This document shows, in pieces, positions 33,422-42,841 of a stretch of 64,000 nucleotides of DNA. The stretch comes from Catenulispora sp. MAP5-51. Its GTDB lineage: Bacteria; Actinomycetota; Actinomycetes; Streptomycetales; Catenulisporaceae. The notes under the pieces were generated by a model. That model searched no databases. It was not told where the DNA came from and saw nothing but the letters and a program-made list of their open reading frames with translations. Position 1 is the first letter of the stretch. Every line of letters begins with the position of its first letter. Location of the stretch: the NCBI RefSeq assembly GCF_041261205.1, contig NZ_JBGCCH010000037.1:30534-94533 (forward strand), written 5' to 3'. The position numbers were made by a program, and so were the translations under genes.

Positions 33422-33630
33422 GAGGCTTCCTTACCCGGTCGGATGGTCCAGCCTGTCCTGGTCGAAAACGCGGTTCTGACAAGATTTTCGTGAACGGTAG
33501 CGGCGGCTGCGCCTGCCGAATACCCATCCGTGCAGGTCAAAAGCATATGCAGCTTAGTGCGGAGACGGTCGACCCAGCATCGAAATCATGTGCTGTGCTC
33601 TCGGCGGAGTCTCGGGCATGATGGCCGGTC

Positions 33631-34728
33631 ATGCTGCTGCGTTTGACTTATCTGGCCGTGACCAACGCCTTCGCCGCGCTGCGGCTGCTGCCGATGAGCG
33701 ACCGTGATAAGGATGCAGAGATCCTGGCCCTGCGTCATCAGCTTGCGGTTCTGCACCGTCAACTCAGTCCGGCACGGGCCAGGTTTGCCCCCGAGGACCG
33801 GGCCTTTCTCGCAGCGCTGCTGCAGCCTCTATCTCGTGCCTCGTTGCGCCGGCTGCCATTGATCGTCAGCCCGGACACCGTCCTGCGATGGCATCGCAAT
33901 CTGATACACCGACGCCATGCGAAAACCTCCCGGCCCAAGCACCGTGGACGCCCGAGAACGGTCGCTTCGATCCGGCGGCTGGTGCTGCGCCTGGTCCGGG
34001 ACAATCCGAGTTGGGGCTATCGCCGCGTGCACGGGGAGTTGGCGACGCTGGGCATCAAGGTTGCCGCCTCGACCGTCTGGGAGATCCTCAAGGATGAGGG
34101 CATCAACCCGGCACCTGAGCGCGACGCCACCAGTTGGGCTGCGTTCCTGCGCAGCCAGGCCGACGCGCTGCTGGCGTGCGACTTCATCGAGACAGTCACC
34201 CTGACCGGACAGCGCCAGTACATCCTGGCCGTCATCGAGCATGCCACCCGGCGGGTGCGCGTGCTGGGCACCACGGCCCATCCCACCGCCGCCTGGGTCA
34301 CCCAAGCGTCGCGGAACCTGGTCATGGATCTGGAAGAAGCCGGAGCCACAGCTAAGTATCTGATCCGGGACCGCGACGCGAAGTTCCCACCGCTGTTCGA
34401 CGAGATCCTCGCACAAGCTGGGGTCCAGGTCGTGCTCAGCGGGATCCGCATGCCGCGGATGAACTCCGTGATGGAGCGGTGGGTGCAGACCTGCCGCTAC
34501 GAACTGCTGGACCGCACCTTGATCTGGAACCAGCATCACCTGCAGCACGCCCTGCACGAGTACGAAACGCACTACAACAGCCACCGCGCCCACCAAGCGA
34601 TACAGCAGGCAGCGCCACTACGCGCAGTGCCCACACCGATCACCGACCCACAGCACATCACCGACCTCGACATCCGCCGACACGACCGACTCGGCGGCAT
34701 CATCCACGAATACCAACACGCAGCCTGA
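33631..34728 (+). CDS. Intact rve-type (DDE) transposase
   Basis: 365 aa. N-terminal HTH (AEILALRHQLAVLHRQLS; VSPDTVLRWHRNLIHRRH), then NPSWGYRRVHGELATLGI. The rve core has LLACDFIETVTL (first Asp), KYLIRDRDAKFPP (second Asp) and RMNSVMERWVQTCRYELLD (Glu). The reading frame is complete, so it may still be active. Terminal inverted repeats could not be delimited by eye. Confidence 0.9.
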   Translation: MLLRLTYLAVTNAFAALRLLPMSDRDKDAEILALRHQLAVLHRQLSPARARFAPEDRAFLAALLQPLSRASLRRLPLIVSPDTVLRWHRNLIHRRHAKTSRPKHRGRPRTVASIRRLVLRLVRDNPSWGYRRVHGELATLGIKVAASTVWEILKDEGINPAPERDATSWAAFLRSQADALLACDFIETVTLTGQRQYILAVIEHATRRVRVLGTTAHPTAAWVTQASRNLVMDLEEAGATAKYLIRDRDAKFPPLFDEILAQAGVQVVLSGIRMPRMNSVMERWVQTCRYELLDRTLIWNQHHLQHALHEYETHYNSHRAHQAIQQAAPLRAVPTPITDPQHITDLDIRRHDRLGGIIHEYQHAA

Positions 34729-34758
34729 CCAGCCTGAACGACATTATCGGCAGGCGCA

Positions 34759-34984
34759 GGGTCGCGCGGCCCAGCGAGCGATGTCGGGAACGTAGGGTCC
34801 TGAGTCGTCCGAAGCCGAGGTCGGCCGGGTTGTGGACCGGCGGTCCGGATACGCTGTCAGCACGCCCTGTCCTCCAGCTACTCCAGGACGTCCTCGGCTG
34901 CGGTCGGCGCAGCTCTGGCAAGGCGGCGCACTCAGCGGTGGAGATCGGGTGCCGGCCGCCGCCGATCTTGACGAACGCGTCGGC
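34759..34984. repeat. 226-bp dispersed repeat, copy A
   Basis: Nearly identical to 50789-51014. It begins GGGTCGCGCGGCCCAGCGAG and ends GACGAACGCGTCGGCC, with a handful of substitutions and one single-base length change. It lies 30 nt after the intact transposase. No protein family is recognised on either strand. Confidence 0.9.
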
Positions 34985-35084
34985 CGCCGCCAGCCCCGGC
35001 CGGTCAGCACCTCACCCTACTGGGAAAGTGAGGCCCGGCGAGCCGCTCCCCGCACGCGAAGCCGAGCGTCTGATATCGCTGACA

Positions 35085-35215
35085 CCCAAGGCTGCGCTAC
35101 TTGTGGCCTATGGGCCCGCGGACACAAGCCGTACTGCGAGACCGGCAAGATCACGGCGTCGGGGCGGAACGCAGAGGTCGCGTTCCGCGTGCCCGGGTTC
35201 TTCGACCAGCCCTGA
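35085..35215 (+). pseudogene. 3' gene fragment with CxxC segment
   Basis: The plus-strand frame ends GCATCGLWARGHKPYCETGK, then ITASGRNAEVAFRVPGFFDQP and a stop. It reads like the C-terminus of a real protein with a zinc-ribbon-like Cys pair. There is no start, and upstream is the 226-bp repeat. Low confidence. Confidence 0.35.
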
Positions 35216-35239
35216 TCGCTCGACCACCCCGAGGCGTCG

Positions 35240-37879
35240 TCAGGGGTGCAGCTCTACCAATGCGGCGATCTGCTCCTCGACGGAGTCGGAGATCGCCGCC
35301 TGCCCGCCGAACAGGGTGACGTTCGCCTTGCGCTTCCCGTCGACGGTCAGCTCGCGGGCGGTGTCGGCCGGCAGCGCGTTCGGGTCCGTGAGCAGCAGCG
35401 GCTGGCCAGCGGCGGCCATCAGCGCGCCGCCGGACAGGGCGTCCGGGAAAGTCGTCCCGGTCGCCACACCGAACAGAGTCACAGCGCTCAAATGGAAAAG
35501 CTGCACGGTGTTCGCCGCTGTGGCGTACCGGTCGTTGCCGACGGCGGTCTCGATCTGCTTGCCCCTGGCAGGGACCTGCTTCGCCACGGCGTCCCAAGCC
35601 GGCCCGCCGACCGCGATCACGGTCTGGTGGGCCTGCACGAAGGCAGCCGTGGCTGGATCCATGCGGTTCTTGTCCGAGAGCACCAGTACGGCGCCGCGGT
35701 TCGCCGCGAGCGGTCCGGCCGCCAGCGCGTCGGCGAAGTCGTCGCCGCGGGCCACCACGACCGTGGCCGTGGCGCCCATGCCGTCCTGCGCGATCTTCAG
35801 AGCGGTGTCGAACCGGCTCGCGCCACCGTAGCGGACGATCCGGTAGCCGAGCGCACGCACCTGCTTCTCAACCGCCGGGCTGATCGCCGACTCCCCGCCC
35901 AGAAGGTAGACGGTGCGGGAATGGTCGTGGCCGAGCACCCGATCGATCTCCGCCGCGGTAGGCGTGCCGAGGTCCTTGGGGTCGGTCAGCAGCAGGGGGC
36001 CGCCGACGTGTGCGGCCAGCGGTCCGCCGGCCAGCGCGTCGGCGAACGCGTCGCCGCGGGCCAGGACGACCGCCTTCGCGGTGCCGCCGGGGAACTGGCG
36101 GAGTGAGGCGTCGATCGCGGTCTCGTAGCGGTCCCGGCCGCCTACGCGGGTGACGGTCCCGCCCGCACCGGCCGGCGGCGGTGGCGGTGGCGTCTGGCCG
36201 GGGATGGTGACGGTCACCTGCGTGGACGCGGTGCCTGTCCATCCGTTCTGGTCGCGGACCGTGACGGTGACGGTGTAGGTGCCGGATGCCGCGTAGTAGT
36301 GGTCGGAGTATCCGGCGTAGTTGTTCTTGTCCGATTGCCCGTCGCCGAATTCGAAGTCGTATGTCGCGCCCGGGCCCCCGGAAGCGCTGATCGTGATCAA
36401 GTGCGGATCATTGGCGTTCGGCTGGAAGGACGACACCATCGGCGTCACCTTGGTGGGGGCCGGGGAAGCGGTGAACTCCGCTGTCGCCGTCTCACCCTTC
36501 TGGCCGGTGAACGTCACGGTGCCGTGGTAGGTCCCGGCTGCGGGGTAGTGGTGAGTGCTCTGACTCGTCGTGGCGGAACCGTCACCGTAGGAATAAAGGG
36601 CTGACACCGGGCCGGACCACTGGAACATCCCGTCGGTGTGCACGGTGGCGTCCAAGTAGTTCTGCGGTGACAGGCCCAGTGATGCGGTGGCGGTGAACGG
36701 CCTGGTCTGCATGCCCGTGAACTCGCGGGCGCCGCGGTCGGCGTAGCCGACCGATCCGGATCCGGTGTCCGCCACGTCGGGGTCGTCGACCCGGTCGACG
36801 GCCGGCTCACCCGGGGCGGCCGCGTCGGCCGAGTCGATGGCCGGGGAGTTCCAGGTCAGCCGGTAGGAAGGCGCGACGAAGTACTCCTGAGGCGTGGCCG
36901 GCCAATCCGGGTCGTTGGAGGTGTCGAGCTGCGCCGCACCGTCCAGGTCCGCCGACCCCAGAAGCGCGCTGTCGAAAGCCTGGCCGGTCGCGTAGACGCT
37001 GGTTCCCCAAAGAACCGACGTCGTCCGACCAGCGCTGCCAAAGAGGTTGTGTCCCACCAGAGTGTTGGCGATCGCCGTGACGGCCACGGTGAGGGCCGGT
37101 TGGGGACCGCCGTCGGCGAAGATATCGTTCTCGACCACGGCGCCGGTAGAGGCTCCGGACAGGACGACGTCGGCGATGTTGCCGGCGGCCGTGTCCGAGA
37201 CGAGGCGCACGTCTTTCGAGTCGGTGACCTGGATGCCGGTGCCGTAGACATCGCCGAGGATCGTGCCGCTGACCGTCGTGCGGTCCGACCCGTTCTCGAC
37301 GAGGATGCCCACGGCCAGGTTGTTGCCATCGGTGTTGTCGGCGTCGACGTGGCTGTCGGTGACGGTCGAGTCGGTCGTCGCGGAAAGCCGTATCCCGAAG
37401 GGAGCCAAGCGGTTGTCGGCGGCGGAGTTCAGCGGCGTGACCAGGACGTGGTTCACGGTCAGCGCCGACGAGCCGGAAGCGTCCAGGCCGCCCAGCCGGA
37501 TGTCACGGACCACGACGTCGTGCTGCCCGGTGACGCTCACCACGGTCTGCCAGCTGTTGTCGGTGAAGGTCTGGTCGGCGTAGTGGCTGAAGACGGTGAT
37601 CGGTTTGCCCGGTGCGCCCGAGCCGGCGATCTTGTCCGTCGCTCCGAGTTCACCGACCAGCACCGAGTCGCCGGGCTGGGCGGCGGCGGTCGCGCCGGCG
37701 AGCGTGCAGTACAGAGCACCGTCGGCGCGCGGCGCGGCGTCGGAGCACGTCCCGGCGAAACCGACGCGAAGCGTCACCGGCGCGGCCGTATCGGCGTCGG
37801 CGGCAGCCGCCATCGGCACGCCCAGCGCCGCAATAGAGAGCGCTGATATCGACATGGTTGTGATCCGGCGTGCGCGCAT
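35240..37879 (-). CDS. Secreted surface protein: beta-helix, two PKD domains, three CWB2 repeats
   Basis: 879 aa from the ATG at 37879; the in-frame extension to 38653 belongs to an IS remnant. Signal peptide (SISALSIAALGVPMAAA). A right-handed beta-helix region follows (VVVRDIRLGGLDASGSSAL; GILVENGSDRTTVSG; GIQVTDSKDVRLVSD). Two PKD domains come next (LYSYGDGSATTSQSTHHYPA; YDFEFGDGQSDKN), then a Pro linker. Three cell-wall-binding type 2 repeats form the end (GGRDRYETAI, LARGDAFADALAGGPLAA, VYLLGGESAIS and relatives). CWB2 anchors proteins to wall polymers, so this is a wall-bound adhesin or polysaccharide-binding protein. Confidence 0.9.
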   Translation of the reverse strand: MRARRITTMSISALSIAALGVPMAAAADADTAAPVTLRVGFAGTCSDAAPRADGALYCTLAGATAAAQPGDSVLVGELGATDKIAGSGAPGKPITVFSHYADQTFTDNSWQTVVSVTGQHDVVVRDIRLGGLDASGSSALTVNHVLVTPLNSAADNRLAPFGIRLSATTDSTVTDSHVDADNTDGNNLAVGILVENGSDRTTVSGTILGDVYGTGIQVTDSKDVRLVSDTAAGNIADVVLSGASTGAVVENDIFADGGPQPALTVAVTAIANTLVGHNLFGSAGRTTSVLWGTSVYATGQAFDSALLGSADLDGAAQLDTSNDPDWPATPQEYFVAPSYRLTWNSPAIDSADAAAPGEPAVDRVDDPDVADTGSGSVGYADRGAREFTGMQTRPFTATASLGLSPQNYLDATVHTDGMFQWSGPVSALYSYGDGSATTSQSTHHYPAAGTYHGTVTFTGQKGETATAEFTASPAPTKVTPMVSSFQPNANDPHLITISASGGPGATYDFEFGDGQSDKNNYAGYSDHYYAASGTYTVTVTVRDQNGWTGTASTQVTVTIPGQTPPPPPPAGAGGTVTRVGGRDRYETAIDASLRQFPGGTAKAVVLARGDAFADALAGGPLAAHVGGPLLLTDPKDLGTPTAAEIDRVLGHDHSRTVYLLGGESAISPAVEKQVRALGYRIVRYGGASRFDTALKIAQDGMGATATVVVARGDDFADALAAGPLAANRGAVLVLSDKNRMDPATAAFVQAHQTVIAVGGPAWDAVAKQVPARGKQIETAVGNDRYATAANTVQLFHLSAVTLFGVATGTTFPDALSGGALMAAAGQPLLLTDPNALPADTARELTVDGKRKANVTLFGGQAAISDSVEEQIAALVELHP

Positions 37880-38084
37880 ACCGACCCCCGTAGACCGTGA
37901 CCCCACCCTGATAAGCCACGACGAGTCTCGCGGGATCGAAGGTCGGCAGTCAACTCCGACAGCAGCGGCCCACGACCGGTTATGGCGGCCCTGGTGGAGC
38001 ACGTGTAGGAACACCCCTGGCAGCAAAAGCTGACCACGGCTTATATGAGCTTGCCCCGGTTTCCCGGACGGTTCCGGTGCGCTG

Positions 38085-38525
38085 CTAAGCAGCAGTGAGA
38101 GCGTATGCTTGTTCGAATTTTGCGGGGCTGAGCATGCCGATCGTGGAGTGTCGGCGGTACGGGTTGTACCAGGCTTCGATGTACTCGAATATCGCGTTGG
38201 CGAGTTCCTGTCGGGTGGCCCAGGCCTGTCGGTCCAGGAGCTCCAACTGCAGGGTGCCGAAGAACGATTCGGCCGTGGAGTTGTCGAAGCAGTCTCCGAT
38301 TGTTCCCATGGATCCGAGCAGGCCGGCGGTGCGTAGCCGCTGGCCGAAGGCCCAAGAGGTGTATTGCGACCCGTCGTCGCTGTGTGCCACGGTCTGGCCG
38401 GGCGCGGGCCGTCGGCGCCAGCGGGCCATGTCGAGGGCGTCGCAGACCAACTCGGCCCGTAGATGGTCGGCGATCGACCAGCCCACCACCCGGCGGCTGA
38501 AGGCGTCCAGCACGACCGCCAGGTC
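38085..38525 (-). pseudogene. IS3-family transposase (OrfB) 3' fragment
   Basis: About 147 residues of the rve domain C-terminal half: LAVVLDAFSRRVVGWSIADH, HSDDGSQYTSWAFGQRL, DNSTAESFFGTLQLELLD and YNPYRRHSTIGMLSPAKFEQ. The catalytic second Asp and the Glu are present but the first third is missing. It is truncated at about 38525 by the fragment that follows. Confidence 0.88.
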
Positions 38526-38574
38526 CGGGTGCGGATCGGCGGCAGGGTCCCGGAGCGGGTCAAGCTCAGTTTCC

Positions 38575-39075
38575 ACACTGACCAGGGACCCGGTCGGCCG
38601 CAGGCAGCTTGAACAGGCGGTCGCCGACATCTCGGTAAGGCTCGGCGACGCATCGAACCGCATCGACTACGCCACGCGCCGCGCCCGGCTGGCCACCTGG
38701 ACCATCCCCGCCGAACGCTGGGAGGACTTCCGCATCGAATACCGGATCCCCCGGTTCATCCCAGGCGTCGGCTCCGACCTGGAACTGGCAAACGTGCTCA
38801 GCCGGCGAGCCGCCTCGATCATCGTCTGGGCCCGAGCCACCAGCAGCGAGCCCTTCCTCGCGCCGCTACTCGCCCGATACAGGACATCAGGAGACACTCA
38901 GCTCGCCGCGCAGCTCGCCAAGGGCGTCGGACTGCTCAAGACCACAGCACAGCAACGGCCTGCCGGCATCCACTCCACTCTTATGAGAGCACTCAACAAC
39001 TACGCCGACGAAGTCGCCGAGTCGATCGACACCGGAACAGTGCCAGCAGCCAACCAGGACCGGGCGTCGGGGATC
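38575..39075 (+). pseudogene. Gene fragment of unknown function, cut by the IS3 remnant
   Basis: The plus-strand frame gives protein-like sequence without a start: LEQAVADISVRLGDASNRID, ERWEDFRIEYRIPRFIPGVG and NVLSRRAASIIVWARATSSE, then GVGLLKTTAQQRPAG. It begins exactly where IS3 homology ends. Its 3' end overlaps the opposite gene at 39000. It may be the interrupted C-terminal part of a helical protein. Confidence 0.5.
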
Positions 39076-40310
39076 TCATCGAGCCGGACCGCGGCACATC
39101 CACGGCGATCTGAGGACGTCGGGCCGGTCTGCCACTCGCGCAGCCGCTTGATCACAAACGGGGTTGCGGGAGCCTTGAAGCAGGCCATCTCCTGAACCGC
39201 GACTTCGCAGTCATCAAGACCCTCGACGGCGATGTCGTCCGTCCTCGTCGGCAGGCATCCGGTCAGGCCTTGGAACAACGCGACCCGCGCATAGGAGTGG
39301 ACCGTCGACTCCCACGCGCCGACCAGAAGATCCGATGCCTCAACGACCGCCAGCCGGCCCAGTGCCTTCGCTGGAGTCTCCAGACCGCACCAATCCCGCT
39401 TGGCCAGCGCCGTCGACAACGCGTCCATCAGCACCGGAACGTCGTTCCGATCGCCGCCCGCGGCGAGGACGTCGACGCCAAGAAGGTGCAGTTCAGGATC
39501 ACCGCCCGTCACCCAGTTACGCGCCCTTGCAACTGCCGGGCCGCCCAGCTCACGAAGCGCCGTCCCGATGTTCGGGATCACTCCGCTTCGACGCAACTCG
39601 GCGTCCTCGGCCAGGTCGAGAAGCGCGACCTCACCTCGCCCCGCCAGCACCAGAAGCTCCAGCCAGCGACTACGCCGGCCGCCGGACGTGATCCGGCCGA
39701 GCAGCACCTCCGAGCTCAGATCCTTGATCGACTCCCGTTCCGGACGGTTACTGCGCGCCTGAGCACGGCCTTCAAGAATCACCCGGACACGCTCGTGCGA
39801 CCGGGCCCAGATCGGCCACGGCCCCCAGTCGGAAACCGCCTCGGCGAGCTGGTCGTCATCCAGGCGGGCAAGGACCTGTTGATCCAGCCCATCCCACAGC
39901 CCCGGAACGTCCCAATCCCAGATCGCGTCGACAGCCGCTTCCCAGTGCACTCCCTCGACTGCATAGCGTCGAAGAATCGGAACCGCGTCGACCCGCCCCA
40001 ACTCGACCAACCAGGCCAACACCTGCAACGACAGCTCAACATCACGCAGACCCGCGCGTTCACCCTGGAACAGGTGCTCGCCGATCGAACCGAGCGGCAG
40101 CCCCAGCCGGTCGATCAAGACCGCGAGGTATTCATCGCGCGATTCAGTCTGGGCATCCCAACGAGCGTCCTGAACGACACACCCGATGACCAGCTCCTCA
40201 GCTGCCGGGTCGTTCAGAACTCGACTTGCTCCGAGGCCGCGGCCGCGCTGAAGCTGGCCAAGCACCGTCTCCGGCTCGGCAAACTCGACAACCACCAGGT
40301 CCTCCGACAT
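39000..40310 (-). CDS. HEAT-repeat-like hypothetical protein
   Basis: 436 aa, soluble and alpha-helical. Repeats of about 35 residues are suggested by LVELGRVDAVPILRRYAVEG, VHWEAAVDAIWDWDVPGLWD, NIGTALRELGGPAVARARNW and LLGVDVLAAGGDRNDVPVLM, typical of HEAT/PBS-lyase-like scaffolds. Coding character is natural throughout. Function unknown; possibly a scaffold in an accessory system. Confidence 0.7.
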   Translation of the reverse strand: MSEDLVVVEFAEPETVLGQLQRGRGLGASRVLNDPAAEELVIGCVVQDARWDAQTESRDEYLAVLIDRLGLPLGSIGEHLFQGERAGLRDVELSLQVLAWLVELGRVDAVPILRRYAVEGVHWEAAVDAIWDWDVPGLWDGLDQQVLARLDDDQLAEAVSDWGPWPIWARSHERVRVILEGRAQARSNRPERESIKDLSSEVLLGRITSGGRRSRWLELLVLAGRGEVALLDLAEDAELRRSGVIPNIGTALRELGGPAVARARNWVTGGDPELHLLGVDVLAAGGDRNDVPVLMDALSTALAKRDWCGLETPAKALGRLAVVEASDLLVGAWESTVHSYARVALFQGLTGCLPTRTDDIAVEGLDDCEVAVQEMACFKAPATPFVIKRLREWQTGPTSSDRRGCAAVRLDEIPDARSWLAAGTVPVSIDSATSSA

Positions 40311-40480
40311 CGCAGGTGATCATCCCGGTTGCATCAGCGGACCGCCACCCAGTTTCCGGCCTTGCCGCCAACTATCCCTGGGAACTGCCAACTAAAACTG
40401 GGAGTCACAGCAACGGTGAGGAAGGCCGCCAACAGAGTCGGCGCATTACTATCGTACATTAGTTCGAATAGCTTCGGCGG

Positions 40481-40770
40481 GTGGCCCACGAAGCTCTCCA
40501 ACCGATCGCCGACGAGGTCGCTCGCTTCGAGGCCGAGTACGGAATGGACCTCGGCATCGAGGTCTCGGTCGACGAGCAGGCCGGCAGCGTGACGGCGCGC
40601 GGAGACGGCCTGCGAAAGTGGGCCCACAGCAGGTCATTACTGGAGCCCTCACCCGCGCCGGGCTACGCCACGACGTCCTCATGCCATCGGCCACGATCGT
40701 CGTGTACCCATCGACCGACCAAGGGCAAAGGGCAGGCATCTCGCTGCCCAAGCCGAACCGCGACGCTGCC
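40481..40770 (+). pseudogene. Frameshifted gene before the ImuA-like CDS
   Basis: A GTG at 40481 opens a frame reading EVARFEAEYGMDLGIEVSVD and QAGSVTARGDGLRK, after which good protein sequence continues in another frame as QQVITGALTRAGLRHDVLMP and ATIVVYPSTDQ. A single-base indel near 40617 would join them. This may be the real N-terminal part of the ImuA-like gene or a separate small gene. Confidence 0.45.
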
Positions 40771-41502
40771 ATGGCTGACCTACGCCGCCAGCTCGTCGCC
40801 AACGGCACCGCCCCGCAGGTACGTCACCGCGGACCGGCCGACGGCGGGAACATCCCACTCCACCGACTCCTTCGCCCGCTCGTTCCCGGCGGGAGCCTCG
40901 CCCGCGGCACCATCGTCGCTGTACCGCCTCGGACCGGGGCAATCGCTGCGGGAGCAGGCGGCATCTCCTACGCCACGCTCGCGCTCATCGCCGGCGCCAC
41001 GGCGGGCGGCGCGTGGGCCGGTGTCATCGGCTTCCCCAACTTCGGCATCGCAGCCGCATCCAGGATCGGCGCCGACTTGTCCAAGATGCTGATGCTCGAC
41101 CAGCCCTGCGAGCGGTGGCCCGACGCGGTCCCCGTGCTTGCCGGTGCCGTCGACCTTGTGCTGCTGCACGCACCACACCGACCGAACACCACGCAGCTAC
41201 GGCACATCGCAAACCGCATCCGACCCGCTGAGCGGCAGCGCGGCTGCGCTCTCGTCGTGACCAGCAACTGGGAGGGCGCCCACCTCACCCTCAGCGCCGG
41301 AGCCCCGCGCTGGGAGGGGCTTGGTGGCGGCAGCGGCAACCTCACCCAGCGCCGGGTCACCATCAGCGTCACCGGCCGAGCCACTCACGGACGACACCGC
41401 GAAGTCGACCTGTGGCTTCCCGCCGCCGACGGAACCGTGCGCGAGTATTTGCCGCAAGCGCAGCGGCGGAAGGACGGGCGACCACTGCTACAGATCGCAT
41501 GA
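40771..41502 (+). CDS. ImuA-like RecA-fold protein
   Basis: 243 aa from the ATG at 40771; the same frame is open upstream to 40618. Pattern: IPLHRLLRPLVPGGSLARGT (LPxxxxLxxLxPGGGLxRG), then TLALIAGATAGGAWAGVIGF, GIAAASRIGADLSKMLMLDQ and WPDAVPVLAGAVDLVLLHAP. This matches actinobacterial ImuA/SulA-like proteins that partner translesion polymerases. The P-loop Lys/Thr is not evident (GAIAAGAGGISYATL), as is common in this group. No ImuB or DnaE2 is next to it, so its activity is uncertain. Confidence 0.65.
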   Translation: MADLRRQLVANGTAPQVRHRGPADGGNIPLHRLLRPLVPGGSLARGTIVAVPPRTGAIAAGAGGISYATLALIAGATAGGAWAGVIGFPNFGIAAASRIGADLSKMLMLDQPCERWPDAVPVLAGAVDLVLLHAPHRPNTTQLRHIANRIRPAERQRGCALVVTSNWEGAHLTLSAGAPRWEGLGGGSGNLTQRRVTISVTGRATHGRHREVDLWLPAADGTVREYLPQAQRRKDGRPLLQIA

Positions 41503-41811
41503 CAAATGAGCCTGCGCGATGCCGGCTCGTCCCGCGCGTATGGCAATGCAACGCGCCCGCTGCCTAAGAGTCAGAAGGCCCGGCCCAAAAGGGCTCGCGC
41601 CGGTCGCCAGCGCGCCTCCATGCGTAGCGTCAGCGTTACGACAGCACGGCGAGAAACAAGCCGTCACCATACGGAGTCGCTACGGCCGTCCTCACACCGT
41701 CATCACACGGGCCCGATTCGGCGACTTTACGACTCGAGTCAAGTCGAGTACTCGAGTCGAGGCAACGTAAAACCCCTGGTCAACAAGGGAGCCTGGGGTT
41801 CGAGTGCGGTA

Positions 41812-41853
41812 CCCCCGGCAGGATTCGAACCTGCGACCATCGGATTAGAAGCG
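41812..41853 (-). repeat. 3'-half tRNA-like fragment (att-site-like), copy 2
   Basis: CCCCCGGCAGGATTCGAACC followed by TGCGACCATCGGATTAGAAG. On the minus strand this is an intact anticodon loop (CTTCTAA, anticodon TCT), 3' anticodon stem, variable loop, T-arm GCAGGTTCGAATCCTGC and acceptor GGGGG of a tRNA-Arg-like gene. The D-arm half is not present upstream. The region 41503-42340 has no gene otherwise. Confidence 0.75.
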
Positions 41854-42132
41854 CCGCAGATCAGGGTTTTGACACCTGACGCTCACCACTAACCAATGCA
41901 GTTGGGTGCCAAGCTATCCAGTGCTCTCACACTCAACTCTACTGGTCGTATCGGGTGATGCCAGACCATCCCGGGACGTTTGCCCCCGGACCGTACGCGG
42001 ACCCTGTCGAGCTCTGCCGCTTTATGCCGCGTCATCCAGCACGCCGTTCGAACAGGACCGGTGACGGGCCCCACTGGCCATCGCTCTACCCGTTCCCGCA
42101 AGCCAGCCTCGTTGCGCGTAGCGCCAACAAGC

Positions 42133-42162
42133 CGTATTCGAACCTACGACCACTAAATCAGA
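42133..42162 (-). repeat. 3'-half tRNA-like fragment, copy 3 (diverged)
   Basis: TATTCGAACCTACGACCAC followed by TAAATCAGAAGCGG. It has the same layout as copies 1 and 2 (T-loop TTCGAA, variable region, anticodon loop TTCT) but with a GTAGG-type T-stem. The 5' half and acceptor stem are not recognisable. Confidence 0.5.
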
Positions 42163-42339
42163 AGCGGTGGCTGGATGACAGGCATCCTCGCCGACGACTA
42201 CGGCACTACCCCTGACCAGTGCCGCTGCGTCATCGGCGGCGCCAATCACCCGATCCCCCCCTTCGACTCGCTTCCCCAACCCGTCCCCGAGGATGTCGAC
42301 ATGCGTCGCGCCCCGAGGGCACAACACTCGACGGCATGC

Positions 42340-42640
42340 TCGAAGCCGGCGTGGTCGACGCGCTGATCTCCGTCGGCTGGTCGCCCCGAGCCGGACCGGC
42401 GGATCTTCGAGATCGCGGCCGACAAGCTCGGGGTGCCATTGGCGCCGCAGGGCTGGATGGTCGGCGACAGCTTGGACAGGACATAGCCCGTGGGCACGCC
42501 GCAGGCCTTCGAACCATATGGCTCACACCCGATAGTGCCTGTCTGCCCGAGCAAGCCACGCGGGTGAGCCACGTCGCGGCATCGATCGTTCCAGCGTTCG
42601 AGATCATCCGTCAGATCTGCGTGACGGTCGCCGACACCGG
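42340..42640 (+). pseudogene. Decayed HAD-superfamily hydrolase fragment
   Basis: One frame reads FEIAADKLGVPLAPQGWMVG then DSLDR, and a second frame continues with QDIARGHAAGLRTIWLT. In intact HAD phosphatases these form one line (RIF..A..LGV....MVGDSL..DI.GA.AAGLRTIWL). The shift lies near 42480. Upstream motif I is absent. Confidence 0.65.
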
Positions 42641-42841
42641 GTTCATAGTCGCGACGCTGGTGGTGTCCCGGTCGCGGGTCCACGACCGCCGGGAGCGAAA
42701 GCCGCGAGCAGACCAGTGTGGATCTGCGTGATTGCACCGATGTCGAGGCGGGGTGGGGCGCGGCAGCGTTGTCTTTCTGCACCGAGGCGCCCGAACCGTT
42801 CGGGTGGTTCTGGACCGGTCGGTGCCAGAGGGGAGGCTCCA

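Noticed and set aside
35240..38653. One 1137-aa fused protein (transposase plus surface protein)
   Set aside because: The frame is open by chance through an out-of-frame IS3 remnant; a signal peptide and start at 37879 define the true gene.
41812..41890. A functional tRNA-Arg gene
   Set aside because: Only the 3' half folds; no D-arm or 5' acceptor strand pairs with the GGGGG end.
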